Below the pieces are notes generated by a model that was not told where the DNA came from, searched no databases, and saw nothing but the letters and a program-made list of their open reading frames with translations. Positions 34,312 through 46,008 of a stretch of 64,000 bases of DNA are shown piece after piece. Both the position numbers and the translations under genes were made by a program. The DNA is from Typhlomys cinereus. Its lineage: Eukaryota; Chordata; Mammalia; Rodentia; Platacanthomyidae. The stretch spans positions 1,581,501 to 1,645,500 of the forward strand of contig JALPQD010000240.1 of NCBI GenBank assembly GCA_023101885.1, given 5' to 3'. Position 1 is the first letter of the stretch. Every line of letters begins with the position of its first letter.

Positions 34312-37300
34312 AACTCAATAATCAAAAGACACAGGTTACAAACATGGATTAGAAATCAAAACCCATCCATCTGCTGCCTGCAGGAAACGCATCTCACCAC
34401 AAAAATTAGGCACATTCTGAAAGTAAAAGGCTGGTCAAAAAGACTTTAAGCTAATGGACCAAGGAAAGAAGCAGGGGTAGCAATTATGCTATCTGACAAA
34501 TGGACTTAAAACCAAAGAAAATCATAAGAGATACAGAAGGATACTACATTTTAGTCACAGGAACAATTTGCCAGGAAGACTTCACAATACTGAACATATA
34601 CACACTTAACATGGGCTCCTTCACATTCATTAAAAAAACACTACAACATCTAAAACAACAAATCAATTCCAAAACAATAAGAGTTTGGGATTTCAATATC
34701 CCACTGTCAACATGGGATAGATCAACAGGATTAAAAACTCAACAGAGACCCACTGGAAATAAATCAAACCCTTACCAAAATGGACCTAATAGATCTCTAC
34801 CTAACCTTCTATCCAAGCACCAAGGAATACACATTCTTCTCAGCAGCCCACGGAACTTTCTCCAAAATAAACTACATATTGGACCATAAAACGAATCTTC
34901 ACATATACAGGAAAGCTGAAATTATAGCTTGTACCCTGTCAGATCACCATGGTCTAAAGTTTAATATACACAACACAACAAATAACAGAAAATACACTAA
35001 TTCTTGGAAATTAAACGCCATGATGCTGAATGAGAAATGGGTCCAGAAAGAAATAAAAAAGGAAATTCAGGATTTCTTAGAGGCAAATGATAGTGAAAAC
35101 ACAATATATCGAAATCTCTGGGACACAACGAAAGCTGTCCTAAGAAGTATGTTTATAGTCACAAGTAAGAAACTTAGCAATGCAGCTAAAAGCTTTAGAG
35201 ACACAAGAGCAATCCAGTCCCAAAAGCAGTAGAAGAGAGGAGATTAGCAAAATCAGAGGAGAAATATCTGAAATTGAGATAAGGAAAATGATACAAAGAA
35301 TCAAACAGATGAAAAGTTGATTCTTTGATCAATCAATAAGATAGATATAACCCTAGCTAAATTAACCAAAATCAAGAGAGAGAAACCCAAATTAACAAAA
35401 TTAGAGATTTTGAAAATGGAGTTATCACAACTGATACCCAAGAAATTCAGAGAATTATAAGGTCATATTTCAAAAAATTATACTCCATGAAATTTAATAA
35501 TCCAAAAGAAATAGATTAGTTTCAGAGTAAGCATAACTTACTTAAATCGAACTAGGAAGTTTTGAGTTATTTAAATATTCCTATAAGAAATGAGGAAATT
35601 AATGAAGTAATCTCAAATCTTCCAACAAAAATGTCCTAGACCAGATAGATGGATTAAGCATAGAATTCTACCAGACATTTAAAGAACAACTGACACCATT
35701 ACTCCTTAAACTATTCTATAAAATACCAAGGAAGGAACACTTCCAAATTCTATAAAGCTAATATCATATTAATCCCAAAACCTAATAAAGACACACTTAC
35801 AAAAGAAATCTATAGGCTAATCTCTTTGATGAACACAGATGCAAAGATTCTCAACAAAATCTTAGCGAATCAGATTCAAAAACATTGATCACTATGATTA
35901 AGTAGGATTTCTCCCAGGAACACAAGGTTGGTTGAAGATACACAAATCATTAAATGTAACCCACGATATAAAGATGCGTAAAAAGCATTTGATAGAATCC
36001 AACATCATTTTATGACCAATCCCTAGAGACAGTTGGAATGGAAAGAACTTATATCAACACAATAAAAGCTGTGTACAACAAGCCAATAGCAAGGATTATA
36101 CTAATCCGGGAAAAACTGGAAGCATTCCCACTTTGATCTGGAGCTAGACAAGGTTGTCCACTCTCACCTCTTCTATTTAATATTGTACTTGAAGTCTTAG
36201 CTAGAGCCATAAGACAAGATAGAGAGATAAAAAAGATTCAAATCAGAAAGGAAGAAATTTGCAGACAACATGATCTGAGGGATCCTGAAACTCCACCAGA
36301 AAACTGTGGAAGTAATGCATAAGTTCAGCAGAGTGATAGGTTATAAAACATATGTGCAAAAATCATTGGCCTTCCTGTACGCAAAGAATGAAAAAAGGTA
36401 AAAAAGCCCAAAGAGAAACATTCCCGTTTACTATAGCCCCTATAAAATGAAATACCTTGGTATAAATCTAATCAAAGGGAGAGACCTTTATAATGAAAAC
36501 TTTAAAACCCTAAAGAAAGAAAATAGAGAAGACACTAGAAGGTGGAAAGACCTCTCATGCTCTTGGATCAGCAGAATTAACATCATAAAAATTACCATCT
36601 TACCAAAAGCAATGTATAGATTATACGCTATACCAATTAAAATCCTCCAGCAATTCTTTAAAGAAATTGACCAATCAATCTCAAAATTTATATGATGGCA
36701 CAAAAGGCTCAGGATAGCAAAAACAATCCTGAGTAACAAAAACACTGCTGGAATCTATACTACAAATCCATAGTAATAGAAGCAGCCTGGGACTGGTTCC
36801 AAAATGCACACATTGATCAATGGATAAAGGGTTGAAGATCCAGATATAAGCTGTTAAGATTACAGCCATTTGTTCTTTGACAAAGGGGCCCAAAAAGGTT
36901 GACTGGAAAAAGAACAGCATCTTTAACAAATAGTGCTGGCAAAAATGGATGTCCACATATAGAAGATTAAAACTGGACTCGTACTTGTCACCATGTACAG
37001 AAATTAATTCCAGATGGATAAATGACCATAATATTAGGCCAGAGACTATAAAATTCCTAGATGAAAAAGTGGGAAACTCCCTCAAGTTGATTGGGCTAGG
37101 CCAACAGTTCCTAAACTGAAACCCAATTGCAGAGTCACTAGAACCAACACTTAACAGATAGGATCTTATGAAATTAAAGAGCTTCTGTTCAGATAAAGAG
37201 ATTGTAAACTGAGCAAAAAGGCAACTCACAGAATGGGAGAAAATCTTCACTAATCATATATCTGATAGAGCTCTATCATCCAGAGTGCACAAAGAACTTA

Positions 37301-37943
37301 TAAAACTAAATACCATGGAGATAAATGGCCCAATTAAAAACTGGGCCTCGGAACGCAAAAGAAACTTCCAGGGATGAAATTAAAATGTCTAACAAATACC
37401 TTAAAAATGCTCCACATCCTTAGTCATCAGGGAAAGGCAAATTAAACTTTCCTGTGATACTATCTCACTCTAGTCAGGATGAAAAATACAAACACCACCA
37501 AATGCTGGAGGAGATGTGGAGAGAAGGGAACTCTCATACGTTGCTGGTGGAAATGCAGGCTTATATAACCATTCTAGCGACCAATTTGGCGATTTCTAAA
37601 AAAGTTACAGATTGAAATGCCATATGACCCTGCTATACCACTACTGGGAATAATCCCCAATAATGCAGAAAGTCACTACAGTGACAGGAGCACAACCATG
37701 TTCATTGCAGCACTATTTATAATAGCAAAGTCACGGGATCAACCCAAATGCCTGACAGCTGATGAATGGATAATGAAAATGTGGTACATTTATACAATGG
37801 AGTACTATTCAGCTATCAAAAAAGATGAATTTATGAAATTTGCTGGGAAATGAATGGAATTAGAAGACATTATATTGTGTGAAGTAGTCCAGACACATAA
37901 AGTTAGATGCTGTATGATGTACTTCCTGATAAGTGGATCTTAG
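34312..37943 (+). pseudogene. L1 ORF2 (endonuclease-RT), broken
   Basis: Intact ORF2p nicks target DNA and copies L1 RNA into it. The endonuclease region runs about 34312-34990: an 'ICCLQETHL' piece near 34373-34400, FFSAAHGTFSKINYILDHK near 34830-34890 and the catalytic SDHHG at about 34939-34953. RT follows to about 36700. The RT active site reads F-A-D-N at 36258-36269 instead of FADD, so the second catalytic Asp is lost. KYLGINL (36450) and the C-terminal IPLLGI...YYSAIKKDEFMKFAGK segment follow. A TGA at 37851-37853 interrupts the final 31 codons, which stay in frame to TAG at 37941-37943. Several other frameshifts occur. Confidence 0.92.
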
Positions 37944-39334
37944 TACCAAACCCACTTAATGACATACTCAAAGGTCAATCTCTATAATAACCACTATAAT
38001 CTCAAAAGGTTATAAATGGGAAAGAAGGGGAAAGAAGACCTCAAAAGAAAGGAGACAAAAGAACACAGTTCAATAGAGAAAACAGTCCACAGTCATGTCC
38101 TGCACGTGCGCAGCGGGGCATCTGATGCAGGTCACTCTCACTTCCCTTCCTGTTCACTTGGGACAGGTGATCTCCCTGGTCCAGGAGGGTATAGGAGCTG
38201 GCAATTATATAATAACCACTGTCAACAAGAGACTGGCCTCTCTCGCTATCATGTCCTACTCCTATTCGTCCATCTACCTTTGAGTCTCTTCTTATATTAA
38301 GATCTTCATTTAAACAGTCTTTTATCTTTGATTAGGAGATGACCTAGACAACCAATCAGGATGCAGGAAGGACAGTAAAGGAACAGCAAAACTGAAAACA
38401 ACAACAAACCATAATTCAGAGTACCAAAGAGTCTACAGTATTCACCTGTAACCAGACTGGCTAATTCTCTCCCCATTCTAAAGCTCAGGGAAACTTGTGG
38501 AAGAGGGGGCAGCAAGACTGTAAGAGCCTAAAGACAGGGAGGGCTAACAATATGCAAGATACTCCACACAATTCAGGGGTGCAGCAGCCAGGATATAGCC
38601 ACAGTGTGAACGGACCTTGCCAGACCTGTACAATATTCCACATGCCAAAACCCCCCAAAGTCTAGCATGGATCACAGGGGAGTAGGCTTCAGGTAGTAGG
38701 ATCCTTAGAGGCAAGAGGTTAAATAGTCATAATAGAATTCTCATACTAGCAGGCAGCCCAAAAAAGGGGCCCCAAGCTATGCCACTGAGTCCTGTAGAAT
38801 CCTCAGAGGGTAATTCAGTGCCCATGTAAATAGATGTTCTGGAGGAGGGGAGGGAGAAAGCAGGAGTAGCCAAGAGAGGAGGAAGGAAGGAAAAGTTGTG
38901 AGAGGAAGGAGTGGGAGAGTGTAATGGCCAACAATAGGGGGGATGGAAGGGGGAGAGAAAAGAAGAGGGGTACCTATGAGCTTGTATAACTAGGCAAAAA
39001 ATGTAAAAAGAAAAGAAAAAAACTTGATTTCTGCCAGCAAAAATGAAAACAAATAAAAAAATGCTGTACCTATGATATAATCTGTACATAAAAGTAAGAT
39101 GAAGCAAAATAATATTATCCTTCTATTATGTGGATTTTACACACAGTAATTCAGCATTTTCCCTGATTGTTAGAGTACTACCAAGAGTCCTGACTGTTTG
39201 AAGTCTGGGCACTTTTTTCCTGTAGCTTGTAACAGGATTATGTTCTATGGTCACAGCCCCTGCTTGTTATATGGCTCTCTGGCCAAGTATTTCTAATATT
39301 AGCAGTTTTGTACTTTTTTCAGTTTTCTTTCTTG

Positions 39335-39540
39335 ATGAATGTTTCTCTTTGATAATTTCACATATATATGTAATACATTCCAGTTACTTTCTCCTCCACC
39401 TTTTCTTATCTTCTCTCCCAACCTGCTGGTCTTCCTTCCCTACAAGTCTTTGCCCATATTCAAGTCCTTTATGCTATTCTAAGTCTCACTTGTTTCACCA
39501 GGACCTTTTGTGATATCTTGGCCTTAACAGTTTCTTGGAT
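39335..39540 (-). repeat. Possible old L1 3'UTR fragment
   Basis: 'ctctttgataatttcacata' with a following CT-rich block ('ttctcctccaccttttc') resembles the antisense 3' end of old rodent L1 (Lx-type). It is short and diverged. Confidence 0.4.
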
Positions 39541-40863
39541 CTAGAAGACTCAGCATGGCACATATAGTACCCCAAAGGGTTCAGAGACCTTCACAGAAAT
39601 GGAAGCAGAAAGAATGTAAGTGCCAGAGCCACAGAGGAGAGTTGAGAAAGGTCATCCCTCTAGCATGTCGAGTCCATGGCAACTGTGATGCGGTCACTGA
39701 CACCAAGCCCATATGACCCAAGCTGGTCAGTGGCCAGCTAAGAACTGAGGAGAGAAAAATGGGGCCCTTCCAAGTTCTGATGAACTGTGGGCATATAGAC
39801 TCTTTTAGCTAAGACAAATATGTTAAGGCAGTTAAGGCAATAAACTGCCTCAAAAAAGTTACATTTATAATTTTCAAGTCTATGTTTGCCTTCTCTTACT
39901 GCAATAAACAGAATAAATTCAGACAGAAATGGAATAGAGGTGAAAATGATAGCATGTCAGGATAATCCACTCTTGAATTCAGCCTTCTGAGCTTGGTGAG
40001 GATACCATCACTCTTAGATTTATTGCAGATTGTCCACTTGCTCTTGTAAGGCTAGGTATGCTGCAATAACAAATGCATGCTAAGTCACAGAGGTTATCTC
40101 TTGCCCTGATCAGTTTTGAGTTTACCTCAGTAATACTCAATGTTGCCGTCACTCCAAGACCCAGGTTGTTGGTCAATGAGTAGAGGGAAGCACAGCTTGG
40201 CTTCCATATGTTCTTTTCAAGTTTCTACATATAACTGACACACATCACCTTCAACATATATAGCAATTCACATGGTCATGCCCAATCAAAAGGGGGGAGA
40301 GATATAATTCCCTGAGGAAAGGCCATGGATATTTGTGAATACTTCCTCAAATTAATCATCATTTAGAAACATGCCGAGTGGTGCTTGAGACCTGGAAGCA
40401 CCTGTGTGCCCAATTTGGATAGACACAACTTGTCTGATGAGTTAGGTGGGGAGTTCATGGCCCATCATATTTCCCACCAGCCCTTGATACTGTTAGGGGT
40501 GAAGGCACCAGCTGGGTTCCCTGATGGCATGGGGCTGTCAGTTCCTAACTGAAACTAGTCTTTCCTTGTGCATTGTCCCTGTCCAAACATCCAGTCCGTT
40601 TGGTTATCTTCCTAACTAACCACTTATTGAGGAGTTTTAAAATCCATGTGCCTGGCCTTATTATGGAAAGACATTCCACAGGGGCCAAGTATGCGCTTTT
40701 GCCACTGACAAGTTGCTGTCTGTCTAGTTAGCTTGCCTTTGTGGATTTCTCTGTCTTTCCATTCCCCATTGCTTATGTGTATTGTCTGAATTGTGTTAGA
40801 GCATGAATTTCTCATTGGATGTAAAAGAGAGGAAAACCAGAAAAATGTAGCATTGTCTCATAA
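39541..40863. other. Single-copy non-coding DNA
   Basis: No repeat or gene recognised. Confidence 0.4.
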
Positions 40864-41179
40864 CTCTCCCATTTCTTTTTTTTTAATTTTTAAAAATTTT
40901 TTTTATTATTCATTATTTATTCAATTGTGCATGTCTGTGTGTGCACATGTGTGTATGTATGTGTGTGTGTGTGTAGAACCACGGACGAATTTGGGAACCA
41001 CCATGGACGCCTCCACATCCTCCTTGTTCACTCTCCCCCGGGATTCACAGGCTCCGCCCTACCAGGACCAGAAACGCAGGCGTCTATACGTGGGGTCTAA
41101 GATCCGAACTCAGGACCTTCCGCCTGCAAGGCAGAGGCTTAACCCCTGAGCAACCTCTCCAGCCCCTCTCCCATTTCTT
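40864..41179 (-). repeat. Type A SINE with 14-bp TSD
   Basis: Antisense type A SINE, body about 40878-41165, between perfect repeats 'ctctcccatttctt' at 40864-40877 and 41166-41179. Relative to other type A copies it lacks about 20 bp around the 'gcctcctgcttctgcc' segment: here 'cgcaggcgtctatac' is continuous. The GT tract is at 40927-40975. Confidence 0.95.
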
Positions 41180-41930
41180 CAACCCCTCGGTGTCTTAGTA
41201 ATACACCTCTCTTGCAGTGTGTTTTGTTGTGTCCTGTGTTACAGAACAGCATGCTTCCCAAGCTGGTTCACTCAGAGCTAAAGTATCCAAAGAACAGACT
41301 GGGAACTCTACAACGACATGATGCAGATGCTAAATGGCCTCTTGTTTGGACGACCCAAAGTTGTCATCTGCAATCCTCTGTATTCATGATCTTTTTTATA
41401 TGATTAGACATATTCGTCACTATGATGGCCTAAATATCAGCTAATGCGATGGAAACTGAATTTATTGGGTAGATAAACAGTTTTTCTCTGAAACTGTGTT
41501 TTTTCTAGTTCTGATTTCTTGTGATTGGCAGAAAGCAGTGACAGCTCAGCTCATCCTTACATTCTCAGGAGGAACATGGGTAGAAATGATCAATTAGAAC
41601 TGCCCCTCAGCCTCTTCTTGCAGTGGCTGCAGGAGTTCTGCCACTTCTGCTGTGTACTAGCTATTGAGGTGAGAAATTTTGTACCCCATATCTCTGAGTT
41701 AAGTTGGGGTGATTCCAGGAAAATCATAGTTGCACAGTCACCTATGTAACATTATATTCTGGCACAAATGACCCAGCTTACATTTGTGGGATATAATCTT
41801 GTCACTTTGCAGTGTAAGTACAGGGTAGTTCTGGGTGGAGTATTTCCTTCCAACTTTATTCATATCGAGGCATATCCCTGTTTTTCTACTCCCAATGTTC
41901 TCTTCTATGAACAACTTTCCTGATGCCCTC

Positions 41931-41932
<2 letters not shown>
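41180..41932. other. Non-coding spacer
   Basis: No repeat or gene recognised. Confidence 0.4.

Positions 41933-41966
<34 letters not shown>
41933..41966 (+). repeat. (AC)n microsatellite
   Basis: 34 bp of pure AC; it faces a TG tract 100 bp downstream. Confidence 0.97.
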
Positions 41967-41968
<2 letters not shown>

Positions 41969-42064
41969 CCTCCAAGAATGTAAACAGCCATACTTGTGAC
42001 TGATTTCTCATCTTTCTTTTTCTGTTGCTGATATTTCAATACAGATGGATCATCCATCTTGTCA

Positions 42065-42066
<2 letters not shown>

Positions 42067-42102
<36 letters not shown>

Positions 42103-42137
42103 TGCGTGTGTGTTTGCGTGCATGTGTGTGCGTGTGT
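42067..42137 (+). repeat. (TG)n microsatellite, interrupted
   Basis: About 70 bp of TG with TATG, TGCG and TTTGCG interruptions. It is complementary to the AC tract at 41933-41966. Confidence 0.95.
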
Positions 42138-44089
42138 AAGATGTTGTAAATGAACACAGAAGATATATTTGATCTAATGTGGGAAACTCAATAGATGGAA
42201 AGACATAGCAGAGTTTTCTCTGAAGAAAATGTCTTTCTCTTAACATCCAACTAGAGGGACTTTGGTGTTTAAACAGAGAAAGTCAAATTTCCTTGAAGTG
42301 ATTTTTGGGATTAAAAAATTGGAAATTTCAGAATGTGACAAAGAGAATGGAGGAGAGGAAGAAAAGGACAAGGAGGAGATTTAAAAAAAGCAGAGAAAAG
42401 GGAAAGGGGAAAAAGAAACAGGAAGACCAAGGAAACAGAAGGAGACCTTCAGGTGCTGTAATACTCTACAGCTTTATCCTGCTGAATAGAGTTGAGAGGA
42501 ATTTATAAGCAGCATCTAGACAGATTAGGAATAGATGATCTCAGACAAGAAGAACTGATAAACACCAAATCTAGAGGAGGAACATGAGGTTGTGGTGTGT
42601 TAGGCCCTTTTTCTATGAGTGTCTTGTCCTTCTTTAAGCCAGAGTCCACTCTGCAGTCATGTGGTATCTGGAGGAAAAGGGGTCATCAAGAAATAATGCT
42701 GTGCTAGTTGTTGATGCTTGCTTTCCTGCAGGAGCCGCCCCATTGCTCAGGGAGAAAAGTGAAGGAGCCCTGGCTGTCCGTCTGTCCATGCATGAAGGTG
42801 GCGGGAAGTCTGCCTTGCTCACTACCTTTCATTCTGTCTGGAGCGATCCCATGTGACTGCTTATGTTGAACTCATTAAGGCATACTTGGTTTAATTCTCT
42901 CAGGACACAAATGTTTTGTCTTCTTAGACAAGTGGCTGTATTGATGTGGCTCATTTCAAGGAACAGAATCCGTTAAGCTTTCCTGGATTCAGATAGTTCT
43001 GAAGGCAGCAAAAGACGTCCGGTTTGTCTTGCTGCTTTGGAACCGATGAAAGCAAACACAGATCTTTTGGTAAGAAAGTAATTCAGAACTTTAGAGTCAG
43101 ACAGCTGGTAGTACATGAAAAAGGAAGGTTCTGATGGAAGGCGAGGTGCAGCTGACTTTTCTTATCCATGTGTTTCAACCATCTCCATATCAAATGTGTG
43201 AAAAAATTGTATCTATACCAAATAGACTTTCTGGGTAGAATTCTCTAAACAACATAGCATGCCAAATATTTATTTGATATTGTAAGTTACATCTAGAACT
43301 TTGAAGTTCTAGCAACCCAGTAGTGGTAAAGTGTGTATGCATAGGATGCAGAGGGACCATTATGTGTAAAGACTTGTCAAAGGAGAAGACGTGGAGTAAT
43401 AACTCGGAGCATAGCGCTTAGCTTCTTTTGTGTGCACGAGTTACATGTTAGAACACTCTTCCTTACCTTTGTTTCCTGACTTGCAATTGAATCCATACCC
43501 GTTTAACACTCAACCTACTTCCGAAAATCCCTTTGGTTAGAAGCAAGTTTTTAGACTTGTCAGTTTGGGGGTAGAAAGTCCTGTGGTAATTCTGATTTCC
43601 AGCACATCTCCTCAGCACACAGCAGTATGTCCCAGACCCCTACAGTGCGACTAGTAATGTTGTGAACATTGGTCTTCAGGTAGGAGAGCCACATGTTCCT
43701 TTATTCTCGCTAAGCAGCTACTATTACAATTCTAGTGTGAAGCACTGAAGGAAAACCAGCATGGCGGACCTGCCCCAATAGGCTGGACTCCCAGTGGGCC
43801 TGCCAGATAATGCAACAGTTCATAAATCATGTAGTGAACTGATAGGTGACGGTCCGTGTTGGAACAGAGGGAAGAGTAAATTGCATGCTGCTTTTCTTTC
43901 AGTTTTGTACAGGGATGATGTCTCTGAGAAGCTAACACCTGATCAGAAACCTGAACCAGGTGTAAATATCTCCAGACAGACCTTTCAGGTAGAGAGAATG
44001 CTCAGTATGAGTCAGCATGACCTGGGCCTATTCAGTGGGCAGCCAGAAGGCCATAGGGTGATGTTGGGAAAGACTAAAGGCAGAGGAAA
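42138..44089. other. Single-copy non-coding DNA with GA-rich patch
   Basis: A purine-rich block lies at 42340-42445. The plus-strand frame at 43794-44156 (120 codons) is the longest outside repeats, but it has no identifiable domain and partly overlaps a likely repeat (next entry). Confidence 0.4.
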
Positions 44090-44430
44090 GCTGGAAAAGG
44101 GTAGCAGGAGCACAGCAGGATTTTTGGACATGGTAACGCTTCCCACTTCATTCTAAATATGAGAAGTCGTTGGAGGGTTCTGATAGGACAATGAACAAAC
44201 AGGTGACTGAATGGAGAATAAAGTATTCCAGGATGGATTGAAAAGCACTGAAACCTGTTAAGTTCAGAGTTTTGCAGAAGACACACCCAAGATGGGAGAT
44301 ACACAAGCCCAATATGTGTTTGTGGTAGCATGATAGAAGTCCACCTAGAGGGGTCTGGATGCAGCAGGCTGTCTAAGGAGGTCTGAGAATGCAAGGATAG
44401 TCTCACAGAGTCTAATCACACATGTATCCT
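44090..44430 (+). repeat. Possible ancient mammal-wide repeat
   Basis: 'ggacatggtaacgcttccc', 'gagaagtcgttggagggttc' and 'ctgataggacaatgaac' follow the order of a common old mammalian repeat segment ('...gaagccattggagggtt...gagtgacatg'). I cannot give the family name with confidence. Confidence 0.35.
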
Positions 44431-45713
44431 GAAAACAGAGAGGATTTCCTGGTAGGAAGAAAGCAGGACCAGCACAGGAGGTGAACAAGAAGCAAAAGAA
44501 ATTTTCTTGTTGGCAGGAACCTTCTCCTCAAAGATGATCGGATCACAAGTGAGTTTGGGAACTGCAAAACAGGAAATCAGAAAAGCTAAATCACAGTCAA
44601 ACCTGGGTAACTTCACTGTGTGTTGGAGTGTGGGTTTGGGGGGAGAGTGGTGTTACAGGCAGTAGATGGAGAATCACTGGATTTTGAAGCAGGTACTTAA
44701 ACTAGTGACAGTTTTAGAAAGGCGAATATAGGGGAAGGTGGTTCTTTTATATCACGTATGCATTGCCAACCTGCAGCCCCGAGATAGCTATAAATGTGGC
44801 CACAACACTAAAATCAACTTCCTTAAAATATCATAAGGCATTTTTGTGACTTTTTATTTATGCTTTTGTACAAAACTCTGTAGATTACAGTGTCATGTCT
44901 CAATGTCAAAACCTATCTTGCTACCATGTGGAATTTTAAGTCATATAAAATTAGACCCAAATTCTGTCTACAAGAATTAGCTGACTGATCATATATAACT
45001 TTCTCAGTTTTTTAGTATTTAAAGTGGGAAAAGGAAATATCTTCTTTATTAAAGTTGTGAATTTTAAAATTTAATGGCCACAGTCTAGCCCAGCACAGAA
45101 ATATGTTTCTTAGAGGCATTTTTTGTTATTTCAAAGAGTAGAGATAGCGATACAGTGAGGCAGGTCAAATGGTGAAGAGACTACTGATCACACCTAGGTG
45201 GTAAGGAGATCGGGCATGAAAATGCTTTAAGAAACATTCACAGGCCGTATTGGCAATGCTGGATGCTTTCTTTACTGTGAGAACTCAGACATTTAGGACA
45301 GCTGAAATTTTAAAGCAAGGCTATCAGTGTGTAATGAGACCATTTTCAAAATCAAAGAAGAGAGAGGAGGAGCATTTCCAAATTCTTGAGCACCCAAGGG
45401 GATGTTTTGATACTATCCTACTAAATTACAACTTTAAGAGCTAACTTTCCTGAAGAATCCCCCGAGTTACCAAGAATGGACTCAAGGTTACAGCAATTGC
45501 AAATATCCACTGAGTGTCATGAATGCAAAACAAATGAGCTTCATATTCTTTATTAATACTTGAATTAAAAAGGTGATTGCAAGACTGTTGACAAGTGGGC
45601 TTCAAGCGAGTGGTATCTGACATTGGGCTTAAAATGCTAATGGTGCAGACTGTTAATGGAGAGCCGATCCTGTCTTCATGATAGAGAGCTGCTCTCCCTT
45701 AGAGAAGTTTTCG
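44431..45713. other. Single-copy non-coding DNA
   Basis: No repeat or gene recognised. Confidence 0.4.
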
Positions 45714-45936
45714 TCAGCTGAGAGATGGCTTAGGGATCAAGACTCTGCCCAGCAAGTAGCAAGCACAAGGTCCTGAGTTTGAATCCCAGGTCATGTAAAA
45801 AGGCCAAGAGGAATGACTGGGGCCTTCACTTCTGACCATGGTGCGTGGAGCCTGAAATGTCACAAAGGAAACAAATAGGAGGTAAAAGCAATCCCAAAGC
45901 CACCCTGGGCCCTCCACAGGGACATACAGTGCCTTT

Positions 45937-45988
<52 letters not shown>

Positions 45989-46008
45989 AAACAAACAATA
46001 AAATAAAT
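45714..46008 (+). repeat. Type B B2-like SINE
   Basis: It begins 'cagctgagagatggcttagg', with B-box-like 'gagtttgaatccc', then 'gtgcgtggagcctgaaat', 'aagcaatcccaaagccacc', (CA)n at 45939-45986 and AATAAA repeats. An imperfect TSD may be 'agagaagttt' before and 'aaagaagtct' after. It is more diverged than the type A copies. Confidence 0.88.

Larger units (their letters stand above)
34004..39030 (+). mobile_element. Large sense-strand L1, rearranged and inactive
   Basis: This is the only big plus-strand LINE-1 here. The order is ORF1 fragment (34004-34310), ORF2 from the endonuclease to the C-terminus (34312-37943) and 3'UTR (37944-39000) ending near 'cttgtataactaggc' and an A-rich tail. The 3'UTR matches the reverse complement of the copy at 60.85-62.0 kb. 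The ORF1 C-terminal half and the ORF1-ORF2 junction are missing, and frame breaks and stops are frequent. It can no longer encode a working retrotransposon but contains most of the element's length. Confidence 0.92.

Noticed and set aside
36681..37250. 189-codon minus-strand frame, the longest in the window
   Set aside because: It is the exact antisense of the L1 ORF2 C-terminal region. The same antisense frame partly recurs in other L1 copies, so it is a composition artefact.
43794..44156. 120-codon plus-strand frame outside clear repeats
   Set aside because: It has no signal, domain or splice context and its end overlaps a likely ancient repeat. Length alone is weak evidence in 64 kb.
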